A stretch of 64,000 bases of DNA from contig OZ034978.1 of the NCBI GenBank assembly GCA_964030785.1, positions 19,044,953-19,108,952 on the forward strand. The letters are read 5' to 3'. The notes beneath the pieces were generated by a model, which saw only the letters and a program-made list of their open reading frames with translations, had not been told where the DNA came from and did no database searches. The DNA is from Siderastrea siderea (taxonomy: Eukaryota > Cnidaria > Anthozoa > Scleractinia > Rhizangiidae). A program made the position numbers and the translations under genes. Every line of letters begins with the position of its first letter. Within the stretch, counting starts at the first letter, position 1. This document shows, piece by piece, positions 37,119 to 50,100 of the stretch.

Positions 37119-39262
37119 TGACTAGTCCGGCAGATAAGTGTCAAATAAGGGGTGAGTACTGCACTTCATGATAAAAGCATCAAATTGGGCACGTTAATAC
37201 TAGACATCATGGGGAGCATTTTGAAGATTGGAGGCAATCGGGATTTGCTCTGTGTTAGCCAGAAGAGGGTGGTAAAAGTAGTGGGGGTAATTATTCAAAA
37301 TGGCCGCCGCCAGCGATACTTCTTTGGTGTGGAAACATACAGCATAATTGTCTCAAACAATGTCTGGCGGTAATGATCTACTCAAATACGTTTAAAGATT
37401 ACAATAATGCTATCAAAATTGGCATAGAAGGTTTCTGAGAATGAAAAATTGAAAAGATAATTCTGTAGTCATAATTATGCAAATGAGAAATTTTAATCAA
37501 TTCACACTTGATGATTGCATGGTTGTAGCTTATTTTTTCATTACTAACGTCTCAAACTTCACACGAGACAGCCATAAATTGTTCGTTCTAACTAGTAAAA
37601 GAATATACGACACTGAATTATCTTTCCTTGGGGCTGATAAATGGCCAGTTGTCTTGAATTAGATTAGTTAAAGCGTCTTGACTTATGCGGTTGAAAGGTG
37701 GAAGTGCTACTGATTGTCCTATTTTTGGATAATTATTTATTGTTTATCCACTATACAAAACACAAGAGTAACTAAACAGCCATAGATACCTATTGCAAAT
37801 AATTCCACTGTTTGAAGAGGATGTGGTTGATACAGGGGGCCATCTTGGGTGTTACCTACATGTACAACTCACTTGCATTGCTAATTGCATAAAAGCATGT
37901 GGAAATACTTGTATGCAGCGATTCGATTTCGGTACTTGTATAAGAAAATATACTACAACCGTATATGCGGATTCATTCCTGAAAGCATTGAATCCCAAGA
38001 AAAGCTTCCATGCACACCAGGTTAGCACTCATGCTCTATGTGTTAGTTCAAAAGGCACCGCTTCTAAGGTACAAAATTCTCGCAGCGCGAAACCAAGCTT
38101 CGTGAGTTGTGCGCGTACTAGGGGTGTACCATAACGATTGCAATAACATTTCTGCCGGACGGAAGGAGTTCGACAACCTGGACTAGGATAGCTAGATCAA
38201 GCTATCGTTAAAAGATACTTCTGTTGGTGCAGTGCATGTGCCATGCACTAGATGCGCCACCATTCCGTGTTTTACGGAAAGAAGAAGGGGCATACGCGGC
38301 TAGATAGCTAGATCGCTATAGAGTATTCTCATTGATGCTACATGTATGCCCGCATTGCACATGCTTGCACAGACAATGCGGGCAATTCACAGCAGCACAC
38401 AGACTTTTTCCAAATTTTTCCAAGCTTGAAGAATTTCAGCTCATCGCTTCTTCCAATGTCTGATAACGATTTGAATAATGCAAGAAAAACGTTTTTCAGG
38501 GAAGATGTTAGAAAACATACTACTTCGCCTGCACAGAAGTTCCTTCTGTAACCCCTCATTTAGATACTGGCAGGATAAAAAGCTGGCTATTTGTGGGCCT
38601 TGTGCTCCTTTAGCACTAAACTGCCCAGTCCAACAATCGAGATCTGTAAAGGCTATAGACGAAGGAGTAAATTTGCCAACAAAAATCTGTTTTGGAAGTA
38701 ACTGTGCTTGTGTCGAATGGGAAATGAAAGGACAAGTAACAGAATGAATAGAGTGTGTAGTGACATGCTTCTACGTTCTTTAACTGCATCATAGTTCTGC
38801 TTTGAAACAGTTAAACAGGTAAGCTTGAAAGTGGCCACCGAAATTGTTGAGGAGAGAGCGAAATTGTGGTTAAACAATTCGACCAGTGTAATTGAATTAA
38901 TTAGATATCTATTTTGCATAATTTTGACCAAGAAGAAAGCGATCCCCTGAATTCAGTTAAATCATCCTGAAAAATGTTAACGTTTTGTTTTGATGGGACA
39001 TTTAACAGACAAACATAACTAAAATGACAATTCAACACTGTATCAAGTTACTTTTGCTTCATTTTTCCAATAATAGTCTTTATATTCTGAATGGCGGCCC
39101 TATTGAAAAATCCTCCCCCCCCCCCTTCCCGCCTGCCACAGATCCTATCCAGATTGCCTCTAATCTTAAAAACGTTCCCTGTGATACCTAGTATTAATGT
39201 GCCAAGTTTCATGCTTTTATCATAAAGTGCAGAATAGTTTCACCTGTCTGCTAGACTAGACG
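37119..39262. mobile_element. 2.1 kb element with diverged ~190 bp inverted ends
   Basis: The left end (GACTAGTCCGGCAGATAAGT, then GCACTTCATGATAAAAGCAT, TTAATACTAG and AGATTGGAGGCAATC) is matched by the complement of the right end (GTCTAGTCTAGCAGACAGGT, TGCACTTTATGATAAAAGCA, TTAATACTAGG, AGATTAGAGGCAATC). The interior has frames of 61-113 codons with no recognised transposase. Probably a non-autonomous or decayed DNA transposon between exons 3 and 1 of pseudogene B. Confidence 0.65.
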
Positions 39263-40127
39263 GCAAAATCTAGTTCTTGTCCTTCAGCTCCGACGATCGG
39301 ATAAAACATTTCGTTAGCCTAATGCATCAATTACAAACTAAGATGCGCATTATTTTTTGTCGTAATTGCCCCTGGTTGTTAAACAATTATTGGGGTAAAG
39401 AACAGTTCTTACCTCCGTGACTGCACTTGTCAGACGTCCAGTGTACTCGTACTCAGTACAATTTTCACAACATGTACCCGCCTTGCAAGTATTGTTACCC
39501 TGAGGCGACAAGGAAACGCAGGAGTACTTTGGAGTAGCACCGTAAAACACTTGAACGAGTTGCTGCAAGCCGATGGGTGAAAGACATTATGCGCAGGAAT
39601 GCATGCAGAAAGAAAGTATAGCGACCGAAACTGCCAACCATGTGAGAAGGTCGTCAAACTCGTGCGATCTTTTCGACCTCAAACTCTGCATTTCAGACTC
39701 ATCTTTTTCACCTGTCATGACCCCTTCGCTTCTCTCGATCAGCGTTGGACGCAGTCTGCCTGAAAGATGTTTCGTGACTTGACTGAAGTGTAGCGAATGA
39801 AACCGCCCAATATGTATGACATGCAAATGCTCTCTTGCTTTGACCCTGAACACAACGAGGTAGCACAATGGATGCAGTCACTTGAAACTGAATATTTATC
39901 TACCAAGGCCGGTTTGGTAACTAGCTGGCGTTATTGAAGAAAAGCATTTTCTGATTCGATGACACGACCACACTTGTGGCAGAAAAGAAAGAGGGAGAAT
40001 GAAACATGATAGACTTTTCTGCCATCACAGATCTTCTTTTTCTTCTATTTTCTTCTCGGTCTATCGATCTATGTACAAGCTACCTGATTGTGAAATTTGT
40101 TGCAGCAATTCAACCGCCCGAAATACA

Positions 40128-40335
40128 TTACATGCAAATTAACGTTGGCCTTGAACTTGAACACAATCCGACTTGAAACTGGTAGAAATAAAAAAACGAT
40201 GGCTTTGATTCCTGCCTATATTTTGAAAATGTAATAATTCTGACAATCTTGTTTTGGAGTTTGTGGACTCTTTCAAGTCTATAGGTATATGTACTTGCCC
40301 AAAGAATGTTGCACTTTATCAAATACAAACAGATG
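40128..40335 (-). pseudogene. Non-LTR reverse transcriptase C-terminal fragment
   Basis: Translation contains CNILWASTYTYRLERVHKLQ followed by NKIVRIITFSKYRQESKP, the usual end of CR1/L2-like LINE reverse transcriptases (WG.TY...L.R...LQ.K.VRII). The frame then drifts into an unrelated tail, consistent with a frameshift at an A/T run near 40,190. Dead, 5'-truncated copy. Confidence 0.65.
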
Positions 40336-40792
40336 AAGCATTATAAATTGCATTGTACGTGAAGTCTCTGAAGACAGATAATGCCTTGTTTTGCATTGGA
40401 CATTCCTGAACTTATTTATTTCTACATTTTTGAACCATTTCTATCAAATCTATAACTTCCCTCAGCTGCTCAGTATGTTGAGTTGATTTATGAAATACAT
40501 TCCTCAATACCAGAATAATATGAGTTCTTAAATTCTCATTCTCAAACTCATTAATTATTCATATTGTTATCAGCCTACCAGAACGGCCCATTCTGGTCAG
40601 GTGGATGAGTTTAGAAACCCAATGAAAAACGAGTTGAAAACCACACGCGTTTAGAAACGATTTCAAACCCGTGTGTAAATTGTTTCTTAATCTGCATATT
40701 CAAAAGGCAAGACGAAAACATGGACATCAACAAATTTATTTATTCACACAATATGAGAGCAAATTATGACAATGAAAGCAACACTACTGCAC

Positions 40793-41202
40793 CTTTTGTC
40801 TGATGCATCGAGGAGATTGAAATCCAAGTTTGCATTCTTTTCCTCCATGAATCGACGTATTCCGCACACAATCTGATATATGGTTCTGGGTGGGTATCTT
40901 TCCTTTGATGGTTTAGCAACTTCTTGAATAAACTTTGCCAGCCAATAATTGAGGCTTAAAGCATCCATTTCAAGCAACGGAAATTCCAAGGACTGAACTT
41001 TGTGCAGATCGTAATTTTTAAATAGACCGCCTGGTTCCAACGTTGCTACTTTAGGAACTCGGACTTTTTGCCATTGTTCAAAAATTCCAACCGCCCATTT
41101 GTTTTTATATTGGGTAGACTTCGGAATAGCGCTGGCCACACACTTTTCTTCTTGTTCAAAAGTTTTGGCAGCTCTAAATCTGTACTCTGCCATTTCTGCC
41201 AT
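40793..41202 (-). CDS. Crypton / KIAA1958-like recombinase exon (N-terminal part)
   Basis: The frame from MAEMAEYRF through IPKSTQYKNKWAVGIFEQWQ, EMDALSLNYWLAKFIQEV and YPPRTIYQIVCGIRRFMEEK to LDASDKR is the N-terminal SAM-like module found before tyrosine-recombinase domains in Crypton-derived genes (DUF3504 / KIAA1958 / ZMYM relatives). A possible donor GTGCAG follows DKR at 40792. The catalytic recombinase part is not seen downstream, so this is an exon of a longer gene or a truncated element. The frame is open upstream to 41292. It sits between pseudogene B and locus C and is unrelated to them. Confidence 0.65.
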
Positions 41203-41425
41203 TAGGCTTGTGAATTCAAAGCAACGTGTTTGCTTCGAACTGACAAACAACAAGACTGAAAAACGTTGCATTAAATGCAAGAATAATTTCACACACTAGC
41301 ACGTCGGCGACGGGATCTCAATCAACGCCTCAAAGCGTTGATTACGATCCACAAATAGAATATTTGAATCGAGAAAACTCATTAAAATGATAAGTGCTTC
41401 TAATTTTTTTTGTTGGAGAAGTAAT

Positions 41426-41572
41426 TACAAAAACTCGTGCTTCGAGTTTCATCAGGTTTCCAAACACTCGAAAACAATAAAACCACGAGGCCTGCGGCCT
41501 CGTGGTTTCAAATGTTTTCTCGTGTTTGGAAACCTGATGAAACCCTCGCACTCGTTTTTGAAATAGTACATC
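41426..41572. repeat. Hairpin repeat, about 70 bp arms
   Basis: TTCATCAGGTTTCCAAACAC pairs with GTGTTTGGAAACCTGATGAA. The inner arms AACCACGAGGCC and GGCCTCGTGGTT close on a TGC turn. A long hairpin of MITE type with no coding potential. Confidence 0.8.
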
Positions 41573-41639
41573 TCGGTTGTTTTTCATATGAACTTTGCTT
41601 TCGTAAACTTTTTCACTGATACAAGTTGTAAGGCACTGG

Positions 41640-43085
41640 AAATGGGAGACGACGCCAGGGTCCAGTTGTTCGAAGCAGGGTTAAGCTAACCCAGGATTTA
41701 TAGCATCAACTTTAAATCCCATTTTATAGCCAAACGTTACGGATTCCTATAAATATTTTTTGGTCTATATTTTGAATTTGGTTGCTTCCAAATGGTCACT
41801 CGGAATTTGCTTTGAAAACTCTTTTGAAATAATTAATTGAAACATGGACTGCGAGCAGTCTCTTTCTTCTCCTAAGTTTAGCGAGTCCCTCTCTCCCAAT
41901 CCTTCCTCGTTGTTACCGTTATTTTGCATAAGTTATTTATTTCCACTCGCTCGTAGGATCTGAGGAAAATAGGACGACTGCTCTCAGTCTAAGAGAAACA
42001 GGGTCCTTGGTTAAATTCTTATCCCAGGTTAGCGTTAACCAGCTTTTCAACAACCTGGGCCAGATGTTTTGCGTTTGACCACTGTGAAGCGTACAGACGA
42101 GATTTCTCAGACCCAGGATTTAAAGCGGTCAAACGTACAACGCGTGCACAGTTTATACCGCCATAATTTTGCAAAGAAAAATAAAGGCAAATGTGGAAAG
42201 CTTCACTTTAACCGCGAAACGTAACGCTGTTTTACACTATCTACGTTGAATATGTGTTCAAAATGAGGTAACTCAGTCAGCCACAAGATTTATCAGCGCG
42301 AAATTCCGTTTCTCGAGACATTTTCTGCATCGCTTTCATACGAACTTCACGCTCGTAAATGAGGGTCTGATTGGGGGTACCTCGATAACACATAACACTT
42401 AATTTTTGGCCTCTGTAACATAAAACAGTTAAAGTTTTAAGCATTTTGACACTAACAGTAAAAAATTCACTGTAACAGTAAATTTCATCCAGAAAGAAAA
42501 AAAATCGGCTTCAAAATTGTCGGAAAGCAGTCCGAAGATCATTCGAACGTTTCCGATCATTTCCGAAGATTTTCGAACACATCTGAGGAGAATTCCGAAA
42601 ATGTTTCCACTATATACCAAGGACAAACAGTTCATTCATCACTTAAACAAGGAAAAGATGTTAGCAAACGTGACGTAATCGATATATTCACATGTAAAAG
42701 TTACATCTTTTACAGTGCAAAGACAGGATTTTTCTCAGAGATAGAAATCCTTGTAATTCACTAATTTATATCAAAGCATGGGTTTTTATTTACCATTAAA
42801 TGCTCAACAAAAATGACATGTAATTCCTCCCCTGCTAAACTTACATGTATATGACGTATATGAACCACGAACTTTTCAGCTCCAGTTTCCGTTATGCCCT
42901 CGAATATGAAAACTCTTTTCAGACATATTGCAAGCTTCAATCTGTCCAATCTGGCTCGAGGGTCAACTCTTTGTAAATTTGTAGAGTTGTGAATTATTGG
43001 TATTTAGAAACTCAGTAAAAGCTGAATCAGTGTTTTTATAGAGCTTACACTTTGACATAATAATTTACCTTGCAAAATTGTTTAA
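41640..43085. other. Intergenic, nothing recognised
   Basis: Contains short GGGTTAAGCTAACCC palindromes near 41,680 and a TTCCGA-rich repeat near 42,530-42,600. No gene is supported. Confidence 0.3.
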
Positions 43086-43331
43086 TTAATCATTTTCACG
43101 TCCGGTCAAAAGTTCATGGATGTGTTTCAGTTTCAGCTCAAAATTCGCCTTGCCAAATTTCAATGTAAGCTCCAAAAGCCCAAGAAATTCCGTCAGATGT
43201 TTCTTGACGGCTGCCACGCTGGATTGCTTTGCAAGGACAAACGTGACCCTGCTTCTGTGCCTTTCGAAAGCAGAATCCTCTCCGCTTCTATAGAAGCTCA
43301 CTAGAACTTTAACAACACCAGATGCCGCCAT
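43086..43331 (-). CDS. Hypothetical 81-residue protein (or first exon)
   Basis: An open frame from an ATGGCGGC start in good context to TAA. It has mixed charged and hydrophobic composition (FVLAKQSSVAAVKKHLTEFL, then LELTLKFGKANFELKLKHIH) with predicted helices. I do not recognise a family. Codon composition looks more gene-like than the surrounding frames, but nothing else supports it. It lies next to a GGATAA repeat and could be a chance frame. Confidence 0.25.
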   Translation of the reverse strand: MAASGVVKVLVSFYRSGEDSAFERHRSRVTFVLAKQSSVAAVKKHLTEFLGLLELTLKFGKANFELKLKHIHELLTGREND

Positions 43332-43416
43332 GTTGTTTTCTGGGTTTTGACCGATTTGACCTCGAGTTCCAACCTCGTCGACTCCGGTTCGCATGCGACT
43401 CTGACCAAAGGACCGC

Positions 43417-43447
43417 GGGATAAGGATAAGGATAAGGATAAGGATAA
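43417..43447. repeat. (GGATAA)n short tandem repeat
   Basis: Five GGATAA units in a row. Confidence 0.9.
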
Positions 43448-44112
43448 TGTATTTAACGTCAGGAACACAGGGAGTTGTTGCCCACTTTCCCGAGCCAGGG
43501 GCTCATGATACAAGTGTTTGACAGAAAAAAAATCTATTGAAAAAGCTAGCTAAAAAACCAAGACCAAATTAATACATATCAAGGAAAACTAGCTAAAAAT
43601 TACATATATCTGTATAGTTAATAGATCAAGTTAGAAGGTAATTAATTGGTACGCTATTGGTCTCCAGGTGTCCCCAAAATACTGCCGATGCATGCGCATG
43701 GGTAGAAAAGAGACCATTGCAAATTAGGGCAGCATGGCGATTGAGTGATTTTATTAGCGATTTCAGCAGAGCAGATAAGTATTTACAACGCTAAAACACT
43801 ATGATTTTTTTTACGGAAAACCTTCTAAACATTAAACAGTATTAAACAGTAAACATTAAAATATTGGCCAATTTAACAGCAAACACTAAAAACACTAAAC
43901 CCCATTCAGACCCTTGTAAATGTTTGAACTGATTCAAACTTTCGGCTCTGAAAAACCGCAAATGACGTAGGGTTTTTGCGTTTGACCGCTGTGAAGACTC
44001 CGGTGAACCTACTTAAAATTCTAGACAAAAACTACATTCCATTCTTCCTTTCCAAGAGAGGATATCCTCTCTTGTCCTTTCTTATTAACTACTTCCATTC
44101 TTATCGACTAAA
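43448..44112. other. Spacer 3' of locus C, nothing recognised
   Basis: AT-rich sequence between the GGATAA repeat and the stop of locus C. A short ACACTAAA / ACATTAAAACAGT repeat lies near 43,830-43,900. No gene. Confidence 0.3.
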
Positions 44113-47100
44113 TTAAAGCTTAGTGTCAGACTTCTTTTCGGAATCTGGCGTTTCTTTTGCTGAGTTTCCATGTTCCTTTGCCTCTACTTTGTCCATCAAA
44201 CCAAGGTTCACCTCTTCCTTTGGGGCCCTGTGACGTCCACAGCAATATATTTTGTAATCTTCTTCCCAGGATTCCGCCTGTTCCACGGTCTGAGGCATGG
44301 GACTGTAAAGCGTCTCTGGAAGCCAGAGAGCCAAAATACCCGCCATAATTCCCAGAACGCCAAAAATTACCAGAGGCAGTGTTTTGCTCATGCTCGGAAG
44401 GTCAGCCTAGATCATTTGAAAAATAGAGATAAATAGAAATAATGTATAAATGGTAATAATGGTTTACCTTTAAAACCACTGAAATAAATCGGGGTATGTG
44501 TGGGATTTTTAATATCAAACCAGACACGTTTCCATAGCCCTTGCTTCTCCCTGTTACATGGCTAACTAGCACAGAACGAAGGTCTTCAAATGAGACTGCT
44601 GTGGCACATTTTAATCAAAAGCGTGGGCACTTGGTCTCAAAAGTCGTAACTCTACACAATCTTGCACCAATGCTCCGATCTCAGAAAGAGGCTGCGTCAT
44701 GGGGATTTTTGCATTTTGTCGTACACGAAATGCTCCTAGAACATCATGAAGAGATATCTAGGGGTTTTCTCAAAGGAAGAGCATTTCGATGTATCTTTTG
44801 GCTGTCTAAAGTAATACTTAAAATGGGTTGCATTAGTGAACGCTAAAAGGTTCTTGAACTAAGAAAAACTAAATTAACTATATTAAAACTGTAAAAAGGT
44901 TTGAGACGACGCTTCGACTCTACATCACGTCATTATTAAGTCAAAAGTGAAAAAAATCATAATTAGAAATATGTAGTAGATAAAACAATGGGAACATTTT
45001 TATTAATGTAAATTGCAATAATGTAAATAAATTTTCCTAGTGCTTTATCAACGATATATTTTTAATTGTCATTTTTTTCACTTTTGACTTGTTAATGACG
45101 TGATGTAGCGTCGAAACGTCGTCTCGGAACCTTTTTAAGTATACAGTTTTTAAGATTTTTGAAAAGTTTTTATAGTTTTTCTTATGAAGTCCAGGAACCT
45201 TTTAGCGCTTACTTTCGCTAAAAAATGCTATTCAAAATCACTTCTTATACGTAGGTAAAAATGGGCGACACTTTTAGTATTATTTGACGACATAAGGATA
45301 CAAACCAGTAACACAATGTATGGAGTTATAATGCTGCCAACCCGAGCCATCATAGAACATACTCCAATGCCGGTGTTCCTATGAGGAAGTAAAACAACAA
45401 AACAACTTTCATACTCAGACTGGTGTTTGACACACTAATGGATAAATACACTGTAGTGATGCCCTAACAGTTCACTGTTCAGTTGATCATTTGTTCAGAT
45501 GGACAGAAAAAGGGAATCAGTAAAATGGGTTGTGCAGTGGAAACACAAGGACACACTTAACCTTGGCTTCTCGACATATATACGTTGATGCCAGCTCAGG
45601 AATGCAAACCTCGTGCAGACGGGTGAGTCAAAGAGATCGAAAAACAGCTTACAGGTAACAATCCAGAAGAGAGCTACTGCAGCAAGGAGTACAGTGAAAC
45701 TCCGCCTTTCGACCCCCCCCCCCCGTAATATGGTCATCTCGTTATCCTCACCACCTTTTGTATACCAAAGAAAGGTCAGCAAATTTCTCATGTTTTCTTT
45801 CGAAAAAGCTGCGTTGATGTGACCAGCAACCACACGTTCGAGTAACAAGCTGCCATCTCCTTTATACGCTTACCCCGATAATAAGACCACTTGAAATGTC
45901 TGGTGTCTTGGTGGTGGTGGGGCCCGCGGAATGCTACGCTCGAGTCAGCTTTCCTTTTCGGGTTTCACTCTTAGCTCAGGCAATTAGTAGCACAAGACAA
46001 TTTATACCGGAAACGAAACATCTTCCTATGGCTAAATGATCGTGCTTACAAAAAAATGAGTTCCAATTTAATTTTGGAGAACAATGATCGCGCAGTGGCG
46101 GGAGCACTCACTGGCACCTCCCAATGATTTTGCCCGAGTTTGAATCCAGGCCTGTCATGAGTGGAATGAGGTTCTTGGTTCTCGTCCTTGCCGCGAAGAC
46201 TTTTTCCGGGTCCTTTGATTTCCCTCTCGTCGCAAAAACAAGGTTTTTAAATTCAGATTAGACCCGGAATCCGAGGAACATAACCTCATTAAAAACGTCG
46301 ATTTTACTACAGTAGTCATAAGTCTTACCGGATAATAGTGGGATATAATTCCACAGTGAACACATAAATTCCCAAGAAAGTCGCCAAGATGCAGGCTTTT
46401 CCAATAACAGCAAGTATCGTGACAATGAACCTATATCCTGAGTAAAAAAGTGCGTGGAAAACGTTATTAGTGTCATGTAATGTGGCTCTATCTTTTTGAG
46501 TCTGTGGAGTATTTTCCTGTTACACTGAGTTCTGTGCATTATGCTGTACAAGGTGATTCTCACTTTTGACCGTGTGGATGAAATTCTACAGTGTAACCAT
46601 TTAAATAAAATCTGTTGAGCTTTACTTTTCTGCGGTACTGTTTGTTATATATGCTGCGAAGGGTGATTCCGCTTTTGGGTCTGTGGAGGAAATTCCACAG
46701 TGCGTAATTCAAATGATAGCTAAGTAGCAGTACATTCGGTCACTCAGTGTAATATTTTTTAAAGCGAAATGTTGTCCTGTTTCGAACATGAGCCCTTGAG
46801 ACTGAAAGCAGCGTCAGTTATCCATTGTAGCCATTGAAGTTTTAAAATCCAGGGGGATAAAAACCCTGGAAAATTAGAGTCACCAGATAAGATAGGAGCC
46901 CTAATTTGCTATTTTTCTGGAGCCCAATGGGTTATGTTGAGAAGTTATCTTTTACCAACCTTCATCTGATGGAACAGCCAGAACCAACATCCCTGCAAGA
47001 CCACCAATGATCATAAAGGAAGCATATGGGATACGACGGCCAAATCTAAAAAAAAACAATAATCAAAGCTGCTTTCCAACCGGCTGTCGTCGAACAAAAC

Positions 47101-50100
47101 GGCTTTCACTTTTTTGTCAATAAAGCCTGTCCTGTCAAAGCCGCAAGCGCAGACCAACTTATTATATGATATTGAACCAACCGGAGTTGGTGGAAAACAC
47201 CTGTTACTTTCGACACTCAAGTGTAACTAATATAAGTACAATACCTTGACATGAAAACCCAGAGTAGCAGTGCTCCTGGAATTTCAACAATGCATAAGAT
47301 GAAGAAATTCAAGTACATGTCTCCTGCCAAGTTTCCAACGTTCAGGTTAATACCAAAGTAAACCAAAGCGTTTACGAACCTGCGAGAAAAGAACTTGATC
47401 AAGGTCTCGATCTCCCTATTTTTACGGCTTGTTTTTGCGGGTCAATAAAAAGGAAGAAGGGTGGGTTTATTATCAAAACTTGCGTTAACGTTATTACAAC
47501 ATAGGGACACATTGCGTGCTTGACCTGTGTTGAAATGACAAGTCTCATCCTCGCTTATTTGCGATTTTTAAGACATACTCTGAGGACAAAACAATACACG
47601 CGATCATTCTTGTAAATACTTCCCCCTCCACTATAGCACACTGAGTGCAAAAGGCTCGGTTCAGACGGCGTACCTCTCATGTGCCGTACCAAGTAGTACG
47701 TAGTTTTTTGGCAGTTGTAAGGTGTCCAAATGAGCTTTTTTTTGCAAGATTTCAATTAGGCAAGCCAAAATCTCAGGGTACGGCAAAGCTTGTCGCTTAA
47801 TTACGACCTAGGAGCGAAAATGTCTTTGGTACGGCACATGAGAGGTACGGCGTCTGAACTGGGCCTAAAACAGCTTTTTCGTTTACTCAGCAATACCCTT
47901 GGAATGCAAAACAAAATCCCGCTAAAAGCCCAGTTGGACCAAAACTTAAGATAGAGCAACCATCGGGCTAGTAGGCTACAGGCTAGAAAGTGAAACTGAC
48001 ACTAGAACAAAACCACTGCATAAGAACTTCAATTTAAATCTAAAACTGAAACCCCAGTTAGGTCAACTAAGAATTGTCTGCATATTTCTGAATGATATAA
48101 ATCGAGGTCACAACAAGAGGTGAAAGAAACAAGCGTATTAGATAATAATTTAAGGAGAGGACAACCATTGGCACTCCCAGCTGCACAAACTTTTATGAAA
48201 ATTGAAGGGTCGTTTTTCAAACGAATTTTCTTGCCATATGTTCCTGTATATGATAAAACCAAGAAAGAAATCTTTTCTTTGTCGGCTGGAAAATCTGTGG
48301 ATATGACTGATATAAATCAAGGACACAACATCGTAAACTACAACTTAACCGTATTGTGGGAAGAGAAAACAGGTTCAAAACCTACCGACTCGCTTGAGTG
48401 ACCAAACTAATTTATGCAAATTGCAATCTTAAATTTCAAAAACCATATGTTCCCGTGTATGATAAAACCAAGAAAGAAATCATTTCTATGTCGGCTGGAA
48501 AATTTGTGGATATGACCGATATAAATCATGGACACAACATCGTAAACCAAAACTTAACCGCATCTAGGGAAGAGAAAACAGGTTTAAAACCTACAGACAC
48601 GCTGGAATAAACAAACTAATTTATGCAAATTGCAATCTTAAACACGTCGCTATAAATTTCAAATTACCAAACAAAGGTTTTTTTCAAAAACTTGGAAAGT
48701 ACAGTCAAAATGATCCATATCAAGCACAGATACAATCCTTTCAACAAACATCTTGCTCAAAGATACATGATCAAAACAGCTGTTCATAACACAAATCATA
48801 CAAGAACAAATTAAATTACAGTTTCTTGTCAACAAGTCTATTTTTGGAACGAGCCGGGTTGTTTTTGTCACGTTCCACCGTTGGCCACGACAAAGTTCAA
48901 TTTTACCTGCCCTTACAATAGCTTTAGGAAATTACCATCAATTCCACCACACCAAGCCTTTACTGAAAATATAATATTCGAGAGGAAAAAGTAGAAAAGC
49001 ACATTTGCGCTGATCGTTTTCGTCCCCATATGTACATTCAACATGGCCGGTAAGCTTAACCTTGTCTGACCTTCAGCTTCAGTAAGCGGATTCTAACCAG
49101 CTCTTTCATTGGTAGAATGTACTCTTAGCTTAGTAGCCTCAATCTGATTGGTGCCACATAGTGTCACATAAATTCCCCGGGGAGTGTATTCTCGTGTGAA
49201 AGGTGCATGGATGCTCGTCGTCTCGCGTTCACCGTCTGTTTCAGAATAGCTTTAATTCGAATTTTCCGACGAGCATTCCCGCCTGTCTCACATGGGACTC
49301 CCCGCTCCCGATCAAAAATACATACATACATACATACATACATACATACATACATACATACATACATACATACATACATACATACATACATACATACATA
49401 CATACATACATACATACATACATACATACATACATACATACATACATACATACAGTGGAATTCCGATTTTTCGAACCTCCTAGGGAAGTGGAAATTGATT
49501 CGAAAGATCGGGAGTTCGAAAAATCGAAGGTGGCATGAAATCAGACCTGTTTTACCGTGGAATGGTTTTATAAGATCCAAAAAGGCAGACAACAACGGTA
49601 TATCACTCTTGTTAATGTGTGAACCATTTTAAATTACCAACAAAACGGGCATTTAACACAAAACAAAAATTTAAGGATTAAGCCAATTTCAGCAGAACAA
49701 AAACCAGCACTGTACTGATACATGTGTCTGTTATTTTGCGCGGACTCTTGGCTGCATTTCCTTTCCCTTACTGTATCAGAAAAAAAGTACCCTGTACTCC
49801 GCGGTTTAAGCGAACAGCAAAATTTATTAACGTGCTACGGCAAGAGCTTGAAAAATGCAATTAAACGAAGGAACTTTGATCATGTACAGTAATTCAAGAC
49901 CCTCGATTGTGTAACAACGGCGCTGTAGTTTCTTCAGGATGACTTCAATGACAGATTTGTTACTTGCATTGTAACAAAAAATGCATGAAAACACCTTCTC
50001 CCGAACTTGTTAAAGGGACACTATCCCGATAACGCGCATGCGTGAATGTCAGCTGTTATCTTTCAAAAAACAATAGAACTGCCACATTGCGGTGATCCGC

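Larger units (their letters stand above)
22977..39691 (-). pseudogene. SLC22-family transporter pseudogene, locus B
   Basis: Exon relics in gene order on the minus strand: exon 1 39413-39691, exon 3 32731-33013, exon 4 32024-32261, exon 5 31319-31453, exon 6 30720-30805, exon 7 29365-29473, exon 8 23560-23632, exon 9 22977-23270. Sizes and phases match loci A and C (135, 86, 109, 73, 294 bp), and IIPESPRWL, FGRR and LPETL are readable. Lesions: compensating frameshifts and a TAA in exon 1; two single-base insertions in exon 3 (283 against 281 bp); a +1 shift in exon 4; an in-frame TGA at 31408-31410 in exon 5 where locus C has Gly; no AG before exon 7; TT instead of GT after exon 8. Exon 2 is not convincingly found; a weak match to its last 20 bp lies near 34,371-34,410. 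Introns carry a 4.3 kb palindrome, a 293 bp MITE and a 2.1 kb inverted-repeat element. It was once a membrane transporter gene; now it is almost surely dead. Confidence 0.9.

Noticed and set aside
49164..49632. Long Thr-Tyr-Ile-His and Val-Cys-Met-Tyr open frames
   Set aside because: They are read through the (ACAT)n microsatellite, on both strands and in several phases.
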